Positions 6,448 through 12,844 of a stretch of 14,891 nucleotides of DNA are shown piece by piece. The notes below the pieces were generated by a model. It searched no databases. It was not told the origin of the DNA and saw only the letters and a list, made by a program, of their open reading frames with translations. This stretch comes from an uncultured Lachnospiraceae bacterium. Its GTDB lineage: Bacteria > Bacillota > Clostridia > Lachnospirales > Lachnospiraceae. The stretch lies in assembly GCA_947178465.1 (NCBI GenBank), contig CAMWYL010000039.1, forward strand, positions 1 through 14,891, given 5' to 3'. A program made the position numbers and the translations under genes. Positions within the stretch are counted from its first letter, which is position 1; every line of letters begins with the position of its first letter.

Positions 6448-8364
6448 ATGCCTGAGATTAGGGAAAAGGTAGATGTATGCGTGGTAGGCGCGGGTCATGC
6501 GGGCTGCGAGGCGGCGCTGGCCTGTGCGCGGATGGGATTGGAAACCGTAATTTTTACGGTAAGCATAGACAGTATCGCATTGATGCCATGTAATCCGAAT
6601 GTCGGCGGCTCCGCAAAAGGACATTTGGTGCGGGAGCTTGATGCACTCGGCGGTGAGATGGGAAAAAATATTGATAAAACCTTTATCCAGTCAAAGATGC
6701 TTAATGTCTCTAAAGGTCCTGCGGTGCATTCCCTCCGCGCACAGGCAGATAAGGCAGAGTATTCCAGGGCAATGCGCAAGGTTTTGGAGAATCAGGAAAG
6801 ATTGACGGTGAAGCAGGCAGAGGTTGTGGAGCTTTTATGGGAGGAGCTCTCATCACAGGATTCGACATATTCTCATGCCACAAAGAAGATAACGGGTGTA
6901 AAGACCTATACGGGTGCAGTTTATGAGGCGAAAGCGGTTATTCTCTGTACAGGCACTTATCTGAAAGCGCGCTGTCTGTGCGGGGAATCGATTACATATA
7001 CGGGACCGAACGGATTGCAGGCAGCAAATTACCTGACGGATTCTTTAGTATCTCTTGGTGTGGAGTTGCAGCGGTTTAAGACCGGTACACCTGCGCGTAT
7101 GGATGGGCGTTCCATTCATTTTGATAAAATGGAGGAGCAGTTTGGAGATGAAAGAGTCGTTCCTTTCTCTTTTTCTACGAATCCGGAGGAAGTTCAGATC
7201 GAGCAGGCCTCCTGTTGGCTTACTTATACGAATGAAAAAACGCATGAGATTATTCGGGCAAATCTTGACCGTTCACCAATTTATGCGGGCATTATTGAGG
7301 GAACAGGTCCTCGTTATTGCCCCTCCATTGAGGATAAGGTGGTAAAATTTGCCGATAAGGAGCGACATCAGGTGTTTATTGAGCCGGAGGGTCTGCATAC
7401 AAATGAGATGTATGTCGGTGGGATGAGCTCGTCTCTTCCGGAGGATGTTCAGCTTGCGATGTATCGTACGGTTCCGGGGCTTGAGGACTGTAAAATCGTG
7501 CGCAATGCGTATGCGATTGAGTACGACTGCATCAATCCCGGGCAGCTTTATCCGACGCTTGCATTTAAAGATATTTTGGGGCTTTTCAGTGGCGGTCAGT
7601 TTAACGGGAGCAGCGGGTATGAGGAAGCGGCTGCGCAGGGTCTTATTGCCGGAATCAATGCCGCGCTCTTTGTACAAGGGAAAGAACAGATTATTCTTGA
7701 TCGTTCGCAGGCTTATATCGGTGTCTTAATTGACGACTTAGTTACAAAGGAAAATTTGGAGCCGTATCGGATGATGACTTCCCGCGCGGAATACAGACTT
7801 TTACTGAGACAGGATAATGCGGATTTACGTTTGAGACGGATTGGTTTTGAGGTTGGTCTTGTAACAAAGGACGAATATGATTATGTCTGTGAAAAGGAGC
7901 AATTAATAATAGGTGAAATTGTACGATTGCAGAATACAAAGGTCGGTGCAAACAAGTATATTCAGGAGTTTCTTGAAGATAAAGGAAGCTCCGGTTTAAA
8001 GACTGCGGCATCTCTGGCAGAGTTAATCAGCAGACCGGAGTTGTCCTATGAAGCGATTGCGGAGATTGACAAAGAGCGTCCTTCTTTGTCCAAAGATGTT
8101 ATTGAGCAGGTTGAAATTAATATTAAATATGATGGATATATCAAGCGGCAGCTAAAGCAGGTAGAACAATATAAAAAGATGGAAAATAAAAAAATACCGG
8201 TTGATATTGATTATGATGATATTGGAAATCTGCGGCTTGAGGCAAGGCAGAAGCTCAAAAAATACAAGCCCGTTTCTGTCGGACAGGCATCAAGAATAAG
8301 CGGGGTGTCGCCTGCTGATATTTCCGTGCTATTGGTGTATTTGGAGCATTTTAAGAATATGTGA
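6448..8364 (+). CDS. mnmG: tRNA uridine 5-carboxymethylaminomethyl modification enzyme MnmG (GidA)
   Basis: FAD-dependent partner of MnmE in wobble-uridine modification. With the ATG at 6448 it has 638 residues, close to the family size. The Rossmann FAD motif VVGAGHAGCEAAL is at 12-24. The two conserved cysteine motifs are present: MPCNPNVGG (C48) and GPRYCPSIEDK (C291). Further family blocks are FKTGTPAR (210-217), MTSRAEYRLLLRQDNAD and the C-terminal VGQASRISGVSPADISVLLVYL. A small insertion of about ten residues near 132-142 (EELSSQDSTYS) lies in a variable loop. TAGGAGG (6434-6440) includes the mnmE stop and gives an 11-base gap between the genes, so the two are translated together. Upstream in-frame TTG at 6421 has no such site. 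Confidence 0.97.
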   Translation: MPEIREKVDVCVVGAGHAGCEAALACARMGLETVIFTVSIDSIALMPCNPNVGGSAKGHLVRELDALGGEMGKNIDKTFIQSKMLNVSKGPAVHSLRAQADKAEYSRAMRKVLENQERLTVKQAEVVELLWEELSSQDSTYSHATKKITGVKTYTGAVYEAKAVILCTGTYLKARCLCGESITYTGPNGLQAANYLTDSLVSLGVELQRFKTGTPARMDGRSIHFDKMEEQFGDERVVPFSFSTNPEEVQIEQASCWLTYTNEKTHEIIRANLDRSPIYAGIIEGTGPRYCPSIEDKVVKFADKERHQVFIEPEGLHTNEMYVGGMSSSLPEDVQLAMYRTVPGLEDCKIVRNAYAIEYDCINPGQLYPTLAFKDILGLFSGGQFNGSSGYEEAAAQGLIAGINAALFVQGKEQIILDRSQAYIGVLIDDLVTKENLEPYRMMTSRAEYRLLLRQDNADLRLRRIGFEVGLVTKDEYDYVCEKEQLIIGEIVRLQNTKVGANKYIQEFLEDKGSSGLKTAASLAELISRPELSYEAIAEIDKERPSLSKDVIEQVEINIKYDGYIKRQLKQVEQYKKMENKKIPVDIDYDDIGNLRLEARQKLKKYKPVSVGQASRISGVSPADISVLLVYLEHFKNM

Positions 8365-8381
8365 AGAAAGAGAGATATTGT

Positions 8382-8714
8382 ATGGATTTTGAATTGCAGC
8401 CGCTTCGGATTCAGGCGGGTTGGAGAATGGAATATAATAATTTTACGGAATATGACATGGATGTTCATGGGGAGAAATACTGCTTTGAGTTGAATGAGGA
8501 TTTAATTATGCTGACGAATGATATTGCCAATCTGACAATTAATTTAGGTTGGTATCCGAGCTTTGACTTGAATGGAAGCTATATTCTCTATCTTGTGCGG
8601 AATAAGGATTGGAATAAGCCGTTGGAAAAGGTAGTTACACGGTCAAAGAGCGAGGTCATTGCGTGCATTGAGAAATGGGTGTGCTATGAATGCTTCAGTA
8701 AATATCTGCGTTAG
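8382..8714 (+). CDS. Conserved-looking hypothetical protein between mnmG and rsmG
   Basis: Unrecognised small protein. From the ATG at 8382 it has 110 residues (begins MDFELQPLRIQAGWRMEYNN). No signal peptide, membrane segment or known motif is visible; it is rich in aromatic residues (several Trp and Tyr) and contains four cysteines. A possible longer start is the GTG at 8361, which overlaps the mnmG stop by four bases (GTGA) and would make translation directly coupled; it adds seven residues. Neither start has a strong ribosome site (AGAGAG for the ATG). Codon use resembles its neighbours, and the ORF fills the space between two housekeeping genes, so I judge it real. It is probably co-transcribed with mnmE-mnmG. 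Function cannot be assigned. Confidence 0.75.
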   Translation: MDFELQPLRIQAGWRMEYNNFTEYDMDVHGEKYCFELNEDLIMLTNDIANLTINLGWYPSFDLNGSYILYLVRNKDWNKPLEKVVTRSKSEVIACIEKWVCYECFSKYLR

Positions 8715-8740
8715 CTTTTTTATAGCAACTGTTATATAAT
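8711..8740 (+). promoter_or_regulatory. Possible rsmG promoter
   Basis: A perfect TATAAT lies at 8735-8740 in the short gap before rsmG. The -35 partner is poor (TTAGCT at 8711-8716, 18-base spacer). If used, transcripts start about 55 bases before the rsmG ATG. It could also be chance in AT-rich sequence. Confidence 0.35.
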
Positions 8741-8801
8741 GGTATTTGACATTGAAATTCGAATTATCACAAAACAGAAAAATGTGAGGATTATTGGATT
8801 G

Positions 8802-9527
8802 ATGGATAAGAATTATGATTTAACGCTTTTGAATGGTGGTTTGTCTCAGTTTGGAATTTGCTTGGAAAACAGTCAGGTTGAGAAATTTATCAGGTATTAT
8901 GAGCTTTTAACGAAGTGGAATGAGGTGATGAATCTGACTGCGATTGTGGATTGGGAAGAGGTCTGTGTAAAGCATTTTATAGACAGTCTTTCTTTGTGTA
9001 AGGCGGTGGATTGTACAAGGAATTTGTCAGTGATGGATGTCGGTACGGGCGCGGGATTTCCCGGAATACCGCTCAAAATTGCCTTTCCGAATTTGCGAAT
9101 GACGCTGCTTGATTCTCTACAAAAGAGAGTCAGATTTTTGAATGAAGTGATTGATATATTGGGGCTTGAGGGGATAGAGGCGATTCATGGAAGGGCGGAA
9201 GATTTCGCGAAGCCTGATTTGCTGCGGGAGCAGTTTGATTTATGTGTTTCAAGGGCGGTTGCGAATCTGGCTGTTTTGTCGGAGTATTGCATGCCCTATG
9301 TAAAGCGGGATGGTTTTTTTATCTCTTATAAATCCGAAAAAGCAGCAGAAGAAATAGAGGCTGCCGATCATGCGATTCAGATTTTGGGTGGGAAGTTTGA
9401 TAAAGAAATTGCTTTCACGCTGCCTGATTCGGATATTTACAGAGATTTGGTGATGATAAAGAAGGTAAAAGACACACCAAAGAAATATCCGAGAAAATCA
9501 GGGCTCCCTGCTAAGGAGCCGTTATAA
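8802..9527 (+). CDS. rsmG: 16S rRNA (guanine-N7)-methyltransferase RsmG (GidB)
   Basis: Methylates N7 of a guanosine in the 530 loop of 16S rRNA (G527, E. coli numbering) using S-adenosylmethionine. Loss of this enzyme gives low-level streptomycin resistance in several bacteria. From the ATG at 8802 the protein is 241 residues, the family size. The SAM-binding loop VMDVGTGAGFPGIPLKI is at 77-93, and the TLLDSLQKRVRFL helix follows at 101-113. The SRAVANL motif is at 150-156, and the C terminus KKYPRKSGLPAKEPL is characteristic. A GTGAGGA ribosome site (8784-8790) supports this start. An in-frame start at 8739 would add 21 residues not seen in the family and overlaps the possible -10 box. It ends two bases before the convergent minus-strand gene. 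Confidence 0.97.
   Translation: MDKNYDLTLLNGGLSQFGICLENSQVEKFIRYYELLTKWNEVMNLTAIVDWEEVCVKHFIDSLSLCKAVDCTRNLSVMDVGTGAGFPGIPLKIAFPNLRMTLLDSLQKRVRFLNEVIDILGLEGIEAIHGRAEDFAKPDLLREQFDLCVSRAVANLAVLSEYCMPYVKRDGFFISYKSEKAAEEIEAADHAIQILGGKFDKEIAFTLPDSDIYRDLVMIKKVKDTPKKYPRKSGLPAKEPL
9502..9520. terminator. Weak hairpin at the rsmG/convergent gene junction
   Basis: GGCTCC (9502-9507) pairs with GGAGCC (9515-9520) around seven bases, inside the last codons of rsmG. There is no T-run directly after it on the plus strand, so it is at best a weak terminator between the two convergent genes. Confidence 0.3.
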
Positions 9528-9529
9528 GT

Positions 9530-10855
9530 TTATAAATCCCAATATCCATCATCCACATATAAAATTTCCGATTGCTCATAAGCATCCTGCCAGGCTTCTT
9601 TTGCAGATGTATCTCGGGAATAAAATATTTCCTGATGATATATCTGCCATTCTCCGTTGATCAGACGTTCATCTGTGATTTCAACATCATTTTGCTCTTT
9701 CCCTAATATGCTGAGTCTTGCAACATTTGTAAGTGTCCCATCTACATATTCATATCGGTCTACATAATGCGAAGCGGCGCCTCCTCTGGAAAATCCGTAA
9801 ATACACTGCTTATCCTGTCTTAAAGATGGCGAATCAATTCCTGAAAATTCCGGTACATTTTCATAAAGCCCGCTATCGGACTTATAAACGAACAAAGAAG
9901 AAAAGGAAGCGGCACCTGTGCCAAATATCCCTTGATAGCAGCAGATATCTTCAATTCCATCAAAATTCCAATCTGTCAGAGACAGAAAAGTTCGACAATA
10001 AACATAATCTAACTGATAGAACGCTATTTTTTCCGGCTCTACACATGAAGAATCCAAGCATTGCAGGATATCTCCGGAAATTTTGTCCGTAATTAATACC
10101 AAAAATTCATTGGGCTCGTGATAAATTAACTCACCCTGCAGTCTCTTTTCGATTTCATTATCCCTGTATTCTATGGTGATATAGTCAAATTGTTCCCCTT
10201 CTGTTTTGATATGGGCAAAATACGGAAGCTCTGTTGCAGTTCCTTTTCGGTATGCATCGAGGAACCGGTTTTCCGGCAATACAGGTTCCATAATCTGACA
10301 GGCAAAACCGGTTTCTTTTGCATATTGATAAGCGTAAGAAGTATCATTACAGGCGATGACTACTGGCCATTGACTGTCGTTTCTCCAAAAAGCATTTTCG
10401 TCAATGAATATCACACTATCAGGTATTTTTATAAGAGAAATATCCCATGTATTTTCAATGATATTTGCCTCTATTGTGGTAATGCCGTCAGGAATTGTCA
10501 GCTCCAACAGGTCTCCGGCATAAGGCGTTCCCAGACATTCTTTTCCCAGTGTGGATACCTGTTTCCCATCAATGACGGAAGGAATGATTACCTGATAGGG
10601 ATTCATTTTATTTTTCTCCTCATCATAACTCGTGATTCGCAGAGTGCCATCCGGAAGTTCCTCATAGGTAAAACAGGATGCGCTCGTCTCTGTCAGCTTT
10701 TTATTGAATTCTTTATACAAACTTTCAATATTATATTCCTGTAATCCGATTAATTGAAAGTCTTTCTTTCTTTCTGTTTCACCGTTATTCATATATAACA
10801 CACAAATAATTGCTGATAATCCTAAAAGAATTCCTGTGTAGAGCATCTTTTTCAT
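9530..10855 (-). CDS. Membrane-anchored protein with BspA-like leucine-rich repeats and a C-terminal VCBS-like domain
   Basis: Predicted cell-surface protein of unknown role, 441 residues from the ATG at 10855. AAGGAG (10871-10866 on the minus strand) ten bases before it decides the start; a TTG eight codons upstream lacks a site. The N terminus has MKKM then a hydrophobic segment (about 5-22) with no lipobox, so it is probably an uncleaved anchor with the rest outside the cell. Residues about 85-190 contain BspA-type leucine-rich repeats (LRR_5): IPSVIDGKQVSTLGKECL, LTIPDGITTIEANII and KIPDSVIFIDENAF, followed by the usual YAYQYAKETGF cap. The C-terminal half has a calcium-loop-like DWNFDGIED (295-303), as in VCBS/XAC2610-like domains. 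It is on the lagging strand, convergent with rsmG, and preceded by an unusual 11-bp repeat array. Domain assignment is by eye. Confidence 0.8.
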   Translation of the reverse strand: MKKMLYTGILLGLSAIICVLYMNNGETERKKDFQLIGLQEYNIESLYKEFNKKLTETSASCFTYEELPDGTLRITSYDEEKNKMNPYQVIIPSVIDGKQVSTLGKECLGTPYAGDLLELTIPDGITTIEANIIENTWDISLIKIPDSVIFIDENAFWRNDSQWPVVIACNDTSYAYQYAKETGFACQIMEPVLPENRFLDAYRKGTATELPYFAHIKTEGEQFDYITIEYRDNEIEKRLQGELIYHEPNEFLVLITDKISGDILQCLDSSCVEPEKIAFYQLDYVYCRTFLSLTDWNFDGIEDICCYQGIFGTGAASFSSLFVYKSDSGLYENVPEFSGIDSPSLRQDKQCIYGFSRGGAASHYVDRYEYVDGTLTNVARLSILGKEQNDVEITDERLINGEWQIYHQEIFYSRDTSAKEAWQDAYEQSEILYVDDGYWDL

Positions 10856-10902
10856 AGCTTGCTTACTCCTTATTGCCAATATTCATTTTCTTCTTTTATC
10901 TG

Positions 10903-10908
10903 ATTATA
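10903..10908 (-). promoter_or_regulatory. -10 element of the leucine-rich-repeat gene promoter
   Basis: A perfect TATAAT is read on the minus strand (10908 to 10903), about 48 bases before the ATG at 10855. At the expected -35 position (10931-10926) the sequence is GCAAAA, which does not match TTGACA and lies inside the 11-bp repeats. This is what an activator-dependent promoter looks like, but that is inferred. Confidence 0.55.
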
Positions 10909-10919
10909 AATTATCTATG

Positions 10920-10963
10920 CATCATTTTTGCATCATTTTTACATCATTTTTGTATCATTTTCA
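10920..10963 (-). repeat. Four tandem 11-bp repeats over the -35 region (possible operator)
   Basis: Four head-to-tail copies of an 11-bp unit, CATCATTTTTG on the plus strand: 10920-10930, 10931-10941, 10942-10952 and 10953-10963. The first three differ only at the last base (G, A, G); the fourth has two or three changes. On the minus strand the unit reads CAAAAATGATG. The period equals about one helix turn, so all copies face the same side of the DNA. The array ends about 11 bases upstream of the TATAAT at 10908-10903. Direct repeats with 10-11 bp spacing overlapping a poor -35 are typical targets of OmpR/PhoB-type regulators. Confidence 0.8.
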
Positions 10964-11018
10964 AATGAATGGATTCTGTCTGAAAGTTCCTGACAGGTTT
11001 TCATAAGATTCTTCTTCG

Positions 11019-11492
11019 TTAATCCCACCAACAATAGTAAACGGAAAAACCGTCAAAAAAGCTGTCGTCGGGTACGATTGGAACGAAATTGCTGTTTTCA
11101 TTGATAATGAATGTCGGTCGTGAAAAATCAGTCTCTTCTCCGATATCGCTTGGAAAGATATCTTCCGGTTCGTTGAAGATTTGCTCGATTTCAGAGAGCG
11201 ATAATTTGCTGAATATAATCAGTGTGTCAGCATAGATGAACTGTTCATTCTGGTTCTCCTCATATCCATAGACCTCCACAAAAACTTTTGCGGTTTCATC
11301 TTTGCTGCGCAGGTTCTCAATCAAAGTAAGATAGCCCTGCTTTCCGTCAAGGTTTTCACAGGAAAAGGCCGTAAAATCGTCGGCCGGGTCTAAGAAATCC
11401 TTGTATGGGAACCAATATCTGTTTTGGTAGTTTTTATTCTTTTCATCAGATTTCAGTTGTGCTAAAATGGTTTCTTTTTGTTTTGGAAGCAT
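11019..11492 (-). CDS. Hypothetical acidic protein
   Basis: Unrecognised 157-residue protein. The start ATG at 11492 (MLPKQKETILAQLKSDEKNK) is fixed by AAGGAG on the minus strand (11505-11500), seven bases upstream; the open frame continues upstream to 11627 but that part is AT-rich and not protein-like. It is soluble, acidic (many Asp and Glu, especially from about 90 on) and rich in Phe and Tyr, and it ends YYCWWD. No signal peptide, membrane helix or catalytic motif is visible. Acidic size and location beside a SUFU-domain gene resemble immunity proteins of toxin systems, but no family match supports that. It is lagging-strand and read in the same direction as the leucine-rich-repeat gene 164 bases away, with no clear terminator between them. 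Confidence 0.75.
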   Translation of the reverse strand: MLPKQKETILAQLKSDEKNKNYQNRYWFPYKDFLDPADDFTAFSCENLDGKQGYLTLIENLRSKDETAKVFVEVYGYEENQNEQFIYADTLIIFSKLSLSEIEQIFNEPEDIFPSDIGEETDFSRPTFIINENSNFVPIVPDDSFFDGFSVYYCWWD

Positions 11493-11514
11493 CCTATTTC
11501 TCCTTTGAAATTTT

Positions 11515-11543
11515 GTTGTATTTTTAATATAAAAATATGTAAA
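11515..11543 (-). promoter_or_regulatory. Possible promoter of the acidic hypothetical gene
   Basis: On the minus strand TTTACA (11543-11538) is followed after 17 bases by TACAAC (11520-11515), a moderate sigma-A match immediately upstream of the ribosome site. The surrounding sequence is extremely AT-rich, so chance matches are easy. Confidence 0.3.
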
Positions 11544-11593
11544 TATTGTAACACAGAATATATGGAGATTTGAACTGTTTATATTGTTATTAA

Positions 11594-11722
11594 GAACGCG
11601 CGTTAAAGCAGATGCTTTACAAAACATTGAATCCGATTATCCCCTATGTTAAAATTCAGGTAGCAGATAAATATTATGGAATTTGGAACAGTTACGAATG
11701 GGAGAAGACTTATGGAACATGA
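11594..11722 (+). pseudogene. Coding-like fragment, possible 3' remnant of a lost gene
   Basis: Open frame of 42 codons from just after a TAA (11591-11593) to a TGA at 11720-11722. The translation looks protein-like, ending VADKYYGIWNSYEWEKTYGT, rich in Tyr and Trp. The only ATG (11612) lacks a ribosome site, and the stop overlaps the next gene's ATG (11712), an arrangement seen in coupled genes. It may be the tail of a gene whose 5' part was deleted, or a 36-residue small protein. The candidate promoter at 11627-11655 lies inside it. No family recognised. Confidence 0.35.
11627..11655 (+). promoter_or_regulatory. Candidate promoter for the 11712 gene
   Basis: TTGAAT (11627-11632), a 17-base spacer, and TAAAAT (11650-11655), a good sigma-A match. 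Transcription would begin near 11662, giving a leader of about 50 bases before the ATG at 11712. Confidence 0.45.
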
Positions 11723-12010
11723 TGTAAATTTGAATATCCATTATTCAGCGCCTGAAGAAATATGGTGTAAAATAAGTGATGTTTACAAGGCAATGCCATA
11801 TTGGGCAGGAACGGATTCGGGGGCATATTGGATTGGCGAGAATATTGATTTGTGGGCGTCTGTCGAACCGAGTGGAATTCAGATTGCGGGTACAATGCCC
11901 AATGAAATCTGGGAGGTATGGTATCGTGAGTTGAAGGAAAATTGACAGCGGCGCTCGGGTATGAAATTGGCGAACCGGAGGATGGTTTTGACTTTCAATA
12001 TTGGGTATGA
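11712..12010 (+). pseudogene. Small W-rich protein gene interrupted by a frameshift
   Basis: From the ATG at 11712 (GGGAG site at 11700-11704) the frame gives 77 residues, MEHDVNLNIHYSAPEEIW onward, with PYWAGTDSGAYWIGE and WASVEPSGIQIAG segments, and ends at TGA 11943-11945. The shifted frame continues at once as KLTAALGYEIGEPEDGFDFQ, ending at 12008-12010. One extra A in the A-run 11938-11941 would join the two into a protein of about 99 residues. The join falls in a short homopolymer and is not a classic slippery heptamer, so an indel mutation or a sequencing error is more likely than programmed shifting. An upstream in-frame ATG (11676) has no ribosome site. I do not recognise the family with certainty; the pattern recalls small immunity-type proteins. 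The SUFU gene follows 26 bases later. Confidence 0.6.
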
Positions 12011-12036
12011 TTATCGCGGATGGAAGGTGATTCTAT

Positions 12037-12705
12037 ATGGGTTTATTGGATATATTTAAAAGCAGCAAAAAAGAACAGGGTACGGAGAAAGACGAGGCAG
12101 AAGCGCTTGGCTGGGATGCAATTACAGCGGAATGTGAACGGATTTATCCGGGTAAGGAGCCAATCCATCATTATGGGACTCTGATAAAATGGCGGTTTGG
12201 GGGCAATGACCCGTTGGATGGTATCAGTATTTATGACGGCGGGGAGTATTGGCATTTTGTGACCTTTGGTTTATCGGAGCTGTATATAAAGGAGACGGAC
12301 GATAAAGAGATCAGCGGCTATGGAATGGAGTTTACCTTTAAATTAAAGAAGGATGATTATGAGGATGAAGAGGCGGAAATGAAGTGCATTTGTGGGATTT
12401 TGCAATCCATTGCAAGGATTACCTTTACAAAAGGGGAAACTTTCAGACCTTACGAATATCTGTATACGGGGCAGACGCAGGGGATTGATACAAAAATGCA
12501 GTCGAACATAACGGGCTTTATCACGATACCGGATAAGGAATTTAGGACGATTGATACCCCAAACGGCAAAGTGGAGTTTGTGGAATTTATCGGGGTTACA
12601 AATGATGAGCTGTTGGCAATTCAAAACGGTGAGACAGACGTGGAGGGCTTGTACCGCACATTGGGTAATGATGTGACGGATTATAACAGAAGCTCTTTTT
12701 ATTAA
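12037..12705 (+). CDS. Suppressor of fused (SUFU) domain protein
   Basis: 222-residue protein with a bacterial SUFU domain (Sufu family) spanning about 24-205. Diagnostic blocks are GWDAITAECERIYPGKEPIHHYGT (25-48), GGNDPLDGISIYDGGEYWHFVTFGLSELY (55-83) and GYGMEFTFKL (94-103). The later TIDTPNGKVEFVEFIGVTNDEL (171-192) is also typical. The first 20 residues (MGLLDIFKSSKKEQ) form a short amphipathic, basic leader, common in bacterial members. No signal or membrane segment is present, so it is cytoplasmic. In bacteria SUFU-domain proteins have been proposed, mainly from gene-neighbourhood studies, as immunity proteins of polymorphic toxins; no toxin gene is visible here. A GGAAGGTGA site (12022-12030) precedes the ATG. 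It likely shares the transcript with the frameshifted gene upstream. Confidence 0.88.
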   Translation: MGLLDIFKSSKKEQGTEKDEAEALGWDAITAECERIYPGKEPIHHYGTLIKWRFGGNDPLDGISIYDGGEYWHFVTFGLSELYIKETDDKEISGYGMEFTFKLKKDDYEDEEAEMKCICGILQSIARITFTKGETFRPYEYLYTGQTQGIDTKMQSNITGFITIPDKEFRTIDTPNGKVEFVEFIGVTNDELLAIQNGETDVEGLYRTLGNDVTDYNRSSFY

Positions 12706-12712
12706 TCTTGGA

Positions 12713-12741
12713 TTGAATATGTCTGCCGAAATGAATACGAT
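12713..12741 (+). promoter_or_regulatory. Possible promoter of the two-component genes
   Basis: TTGAAT (12713-12718), 17 bases, TACGAT (12736-12741): a moderate sigma-A match, immediately followed by the inverted repeat at 12741-12756. The untranslated leader would be close to 100 bases. Other -10-like sequences (TATGAT at 12783-12788) lack a -35 partner. Confidence 0.35.
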
Positions 12742-12756
12742 ACTATGAAAATAGTA
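12741..12756. promoter_or_regulatory. Inverted repeat, candidate operator upstream of the histidine kinase
   Basis: TACTAT (12741-12746) and ATAGTA (12751-12756) form a perfect 6-bp inverted repeat around GAAA, and a further TACTA follows at 12762-12766. The site lies in the gap before the kinase gene, directly downstream of the possible -10. It could bind the NarL/LuxR-type regulator encoded downstream or another dimeric regulator. Confidence 0.4.
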
Positions 12757-12844
12757 AAATATACTACCAAAAAGCTTCCTAATATGATAGAATGATTTCA
12801 TATTGTTGTTTTGAGATGCTGTAAAACGGAAAAAGGGAGGCTTT

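Noticed and set aside
10190..10744. Plus-strand frame of 184 codons inside the leucine-rich-repeat gene
   Set aside because: Antisense to a gene with recognisable repeats, a signal segment and a good ribosome site.
10939..11004. Minus-strand 21-codon peptide (MKTCQELSDRIHSFENDTKMM)
   Set aside because: It begins just after the acidic hypothetical gene and ends inside the 11-bp repeats; there is no proper ribosome site and it is too short to support from sequence alone.
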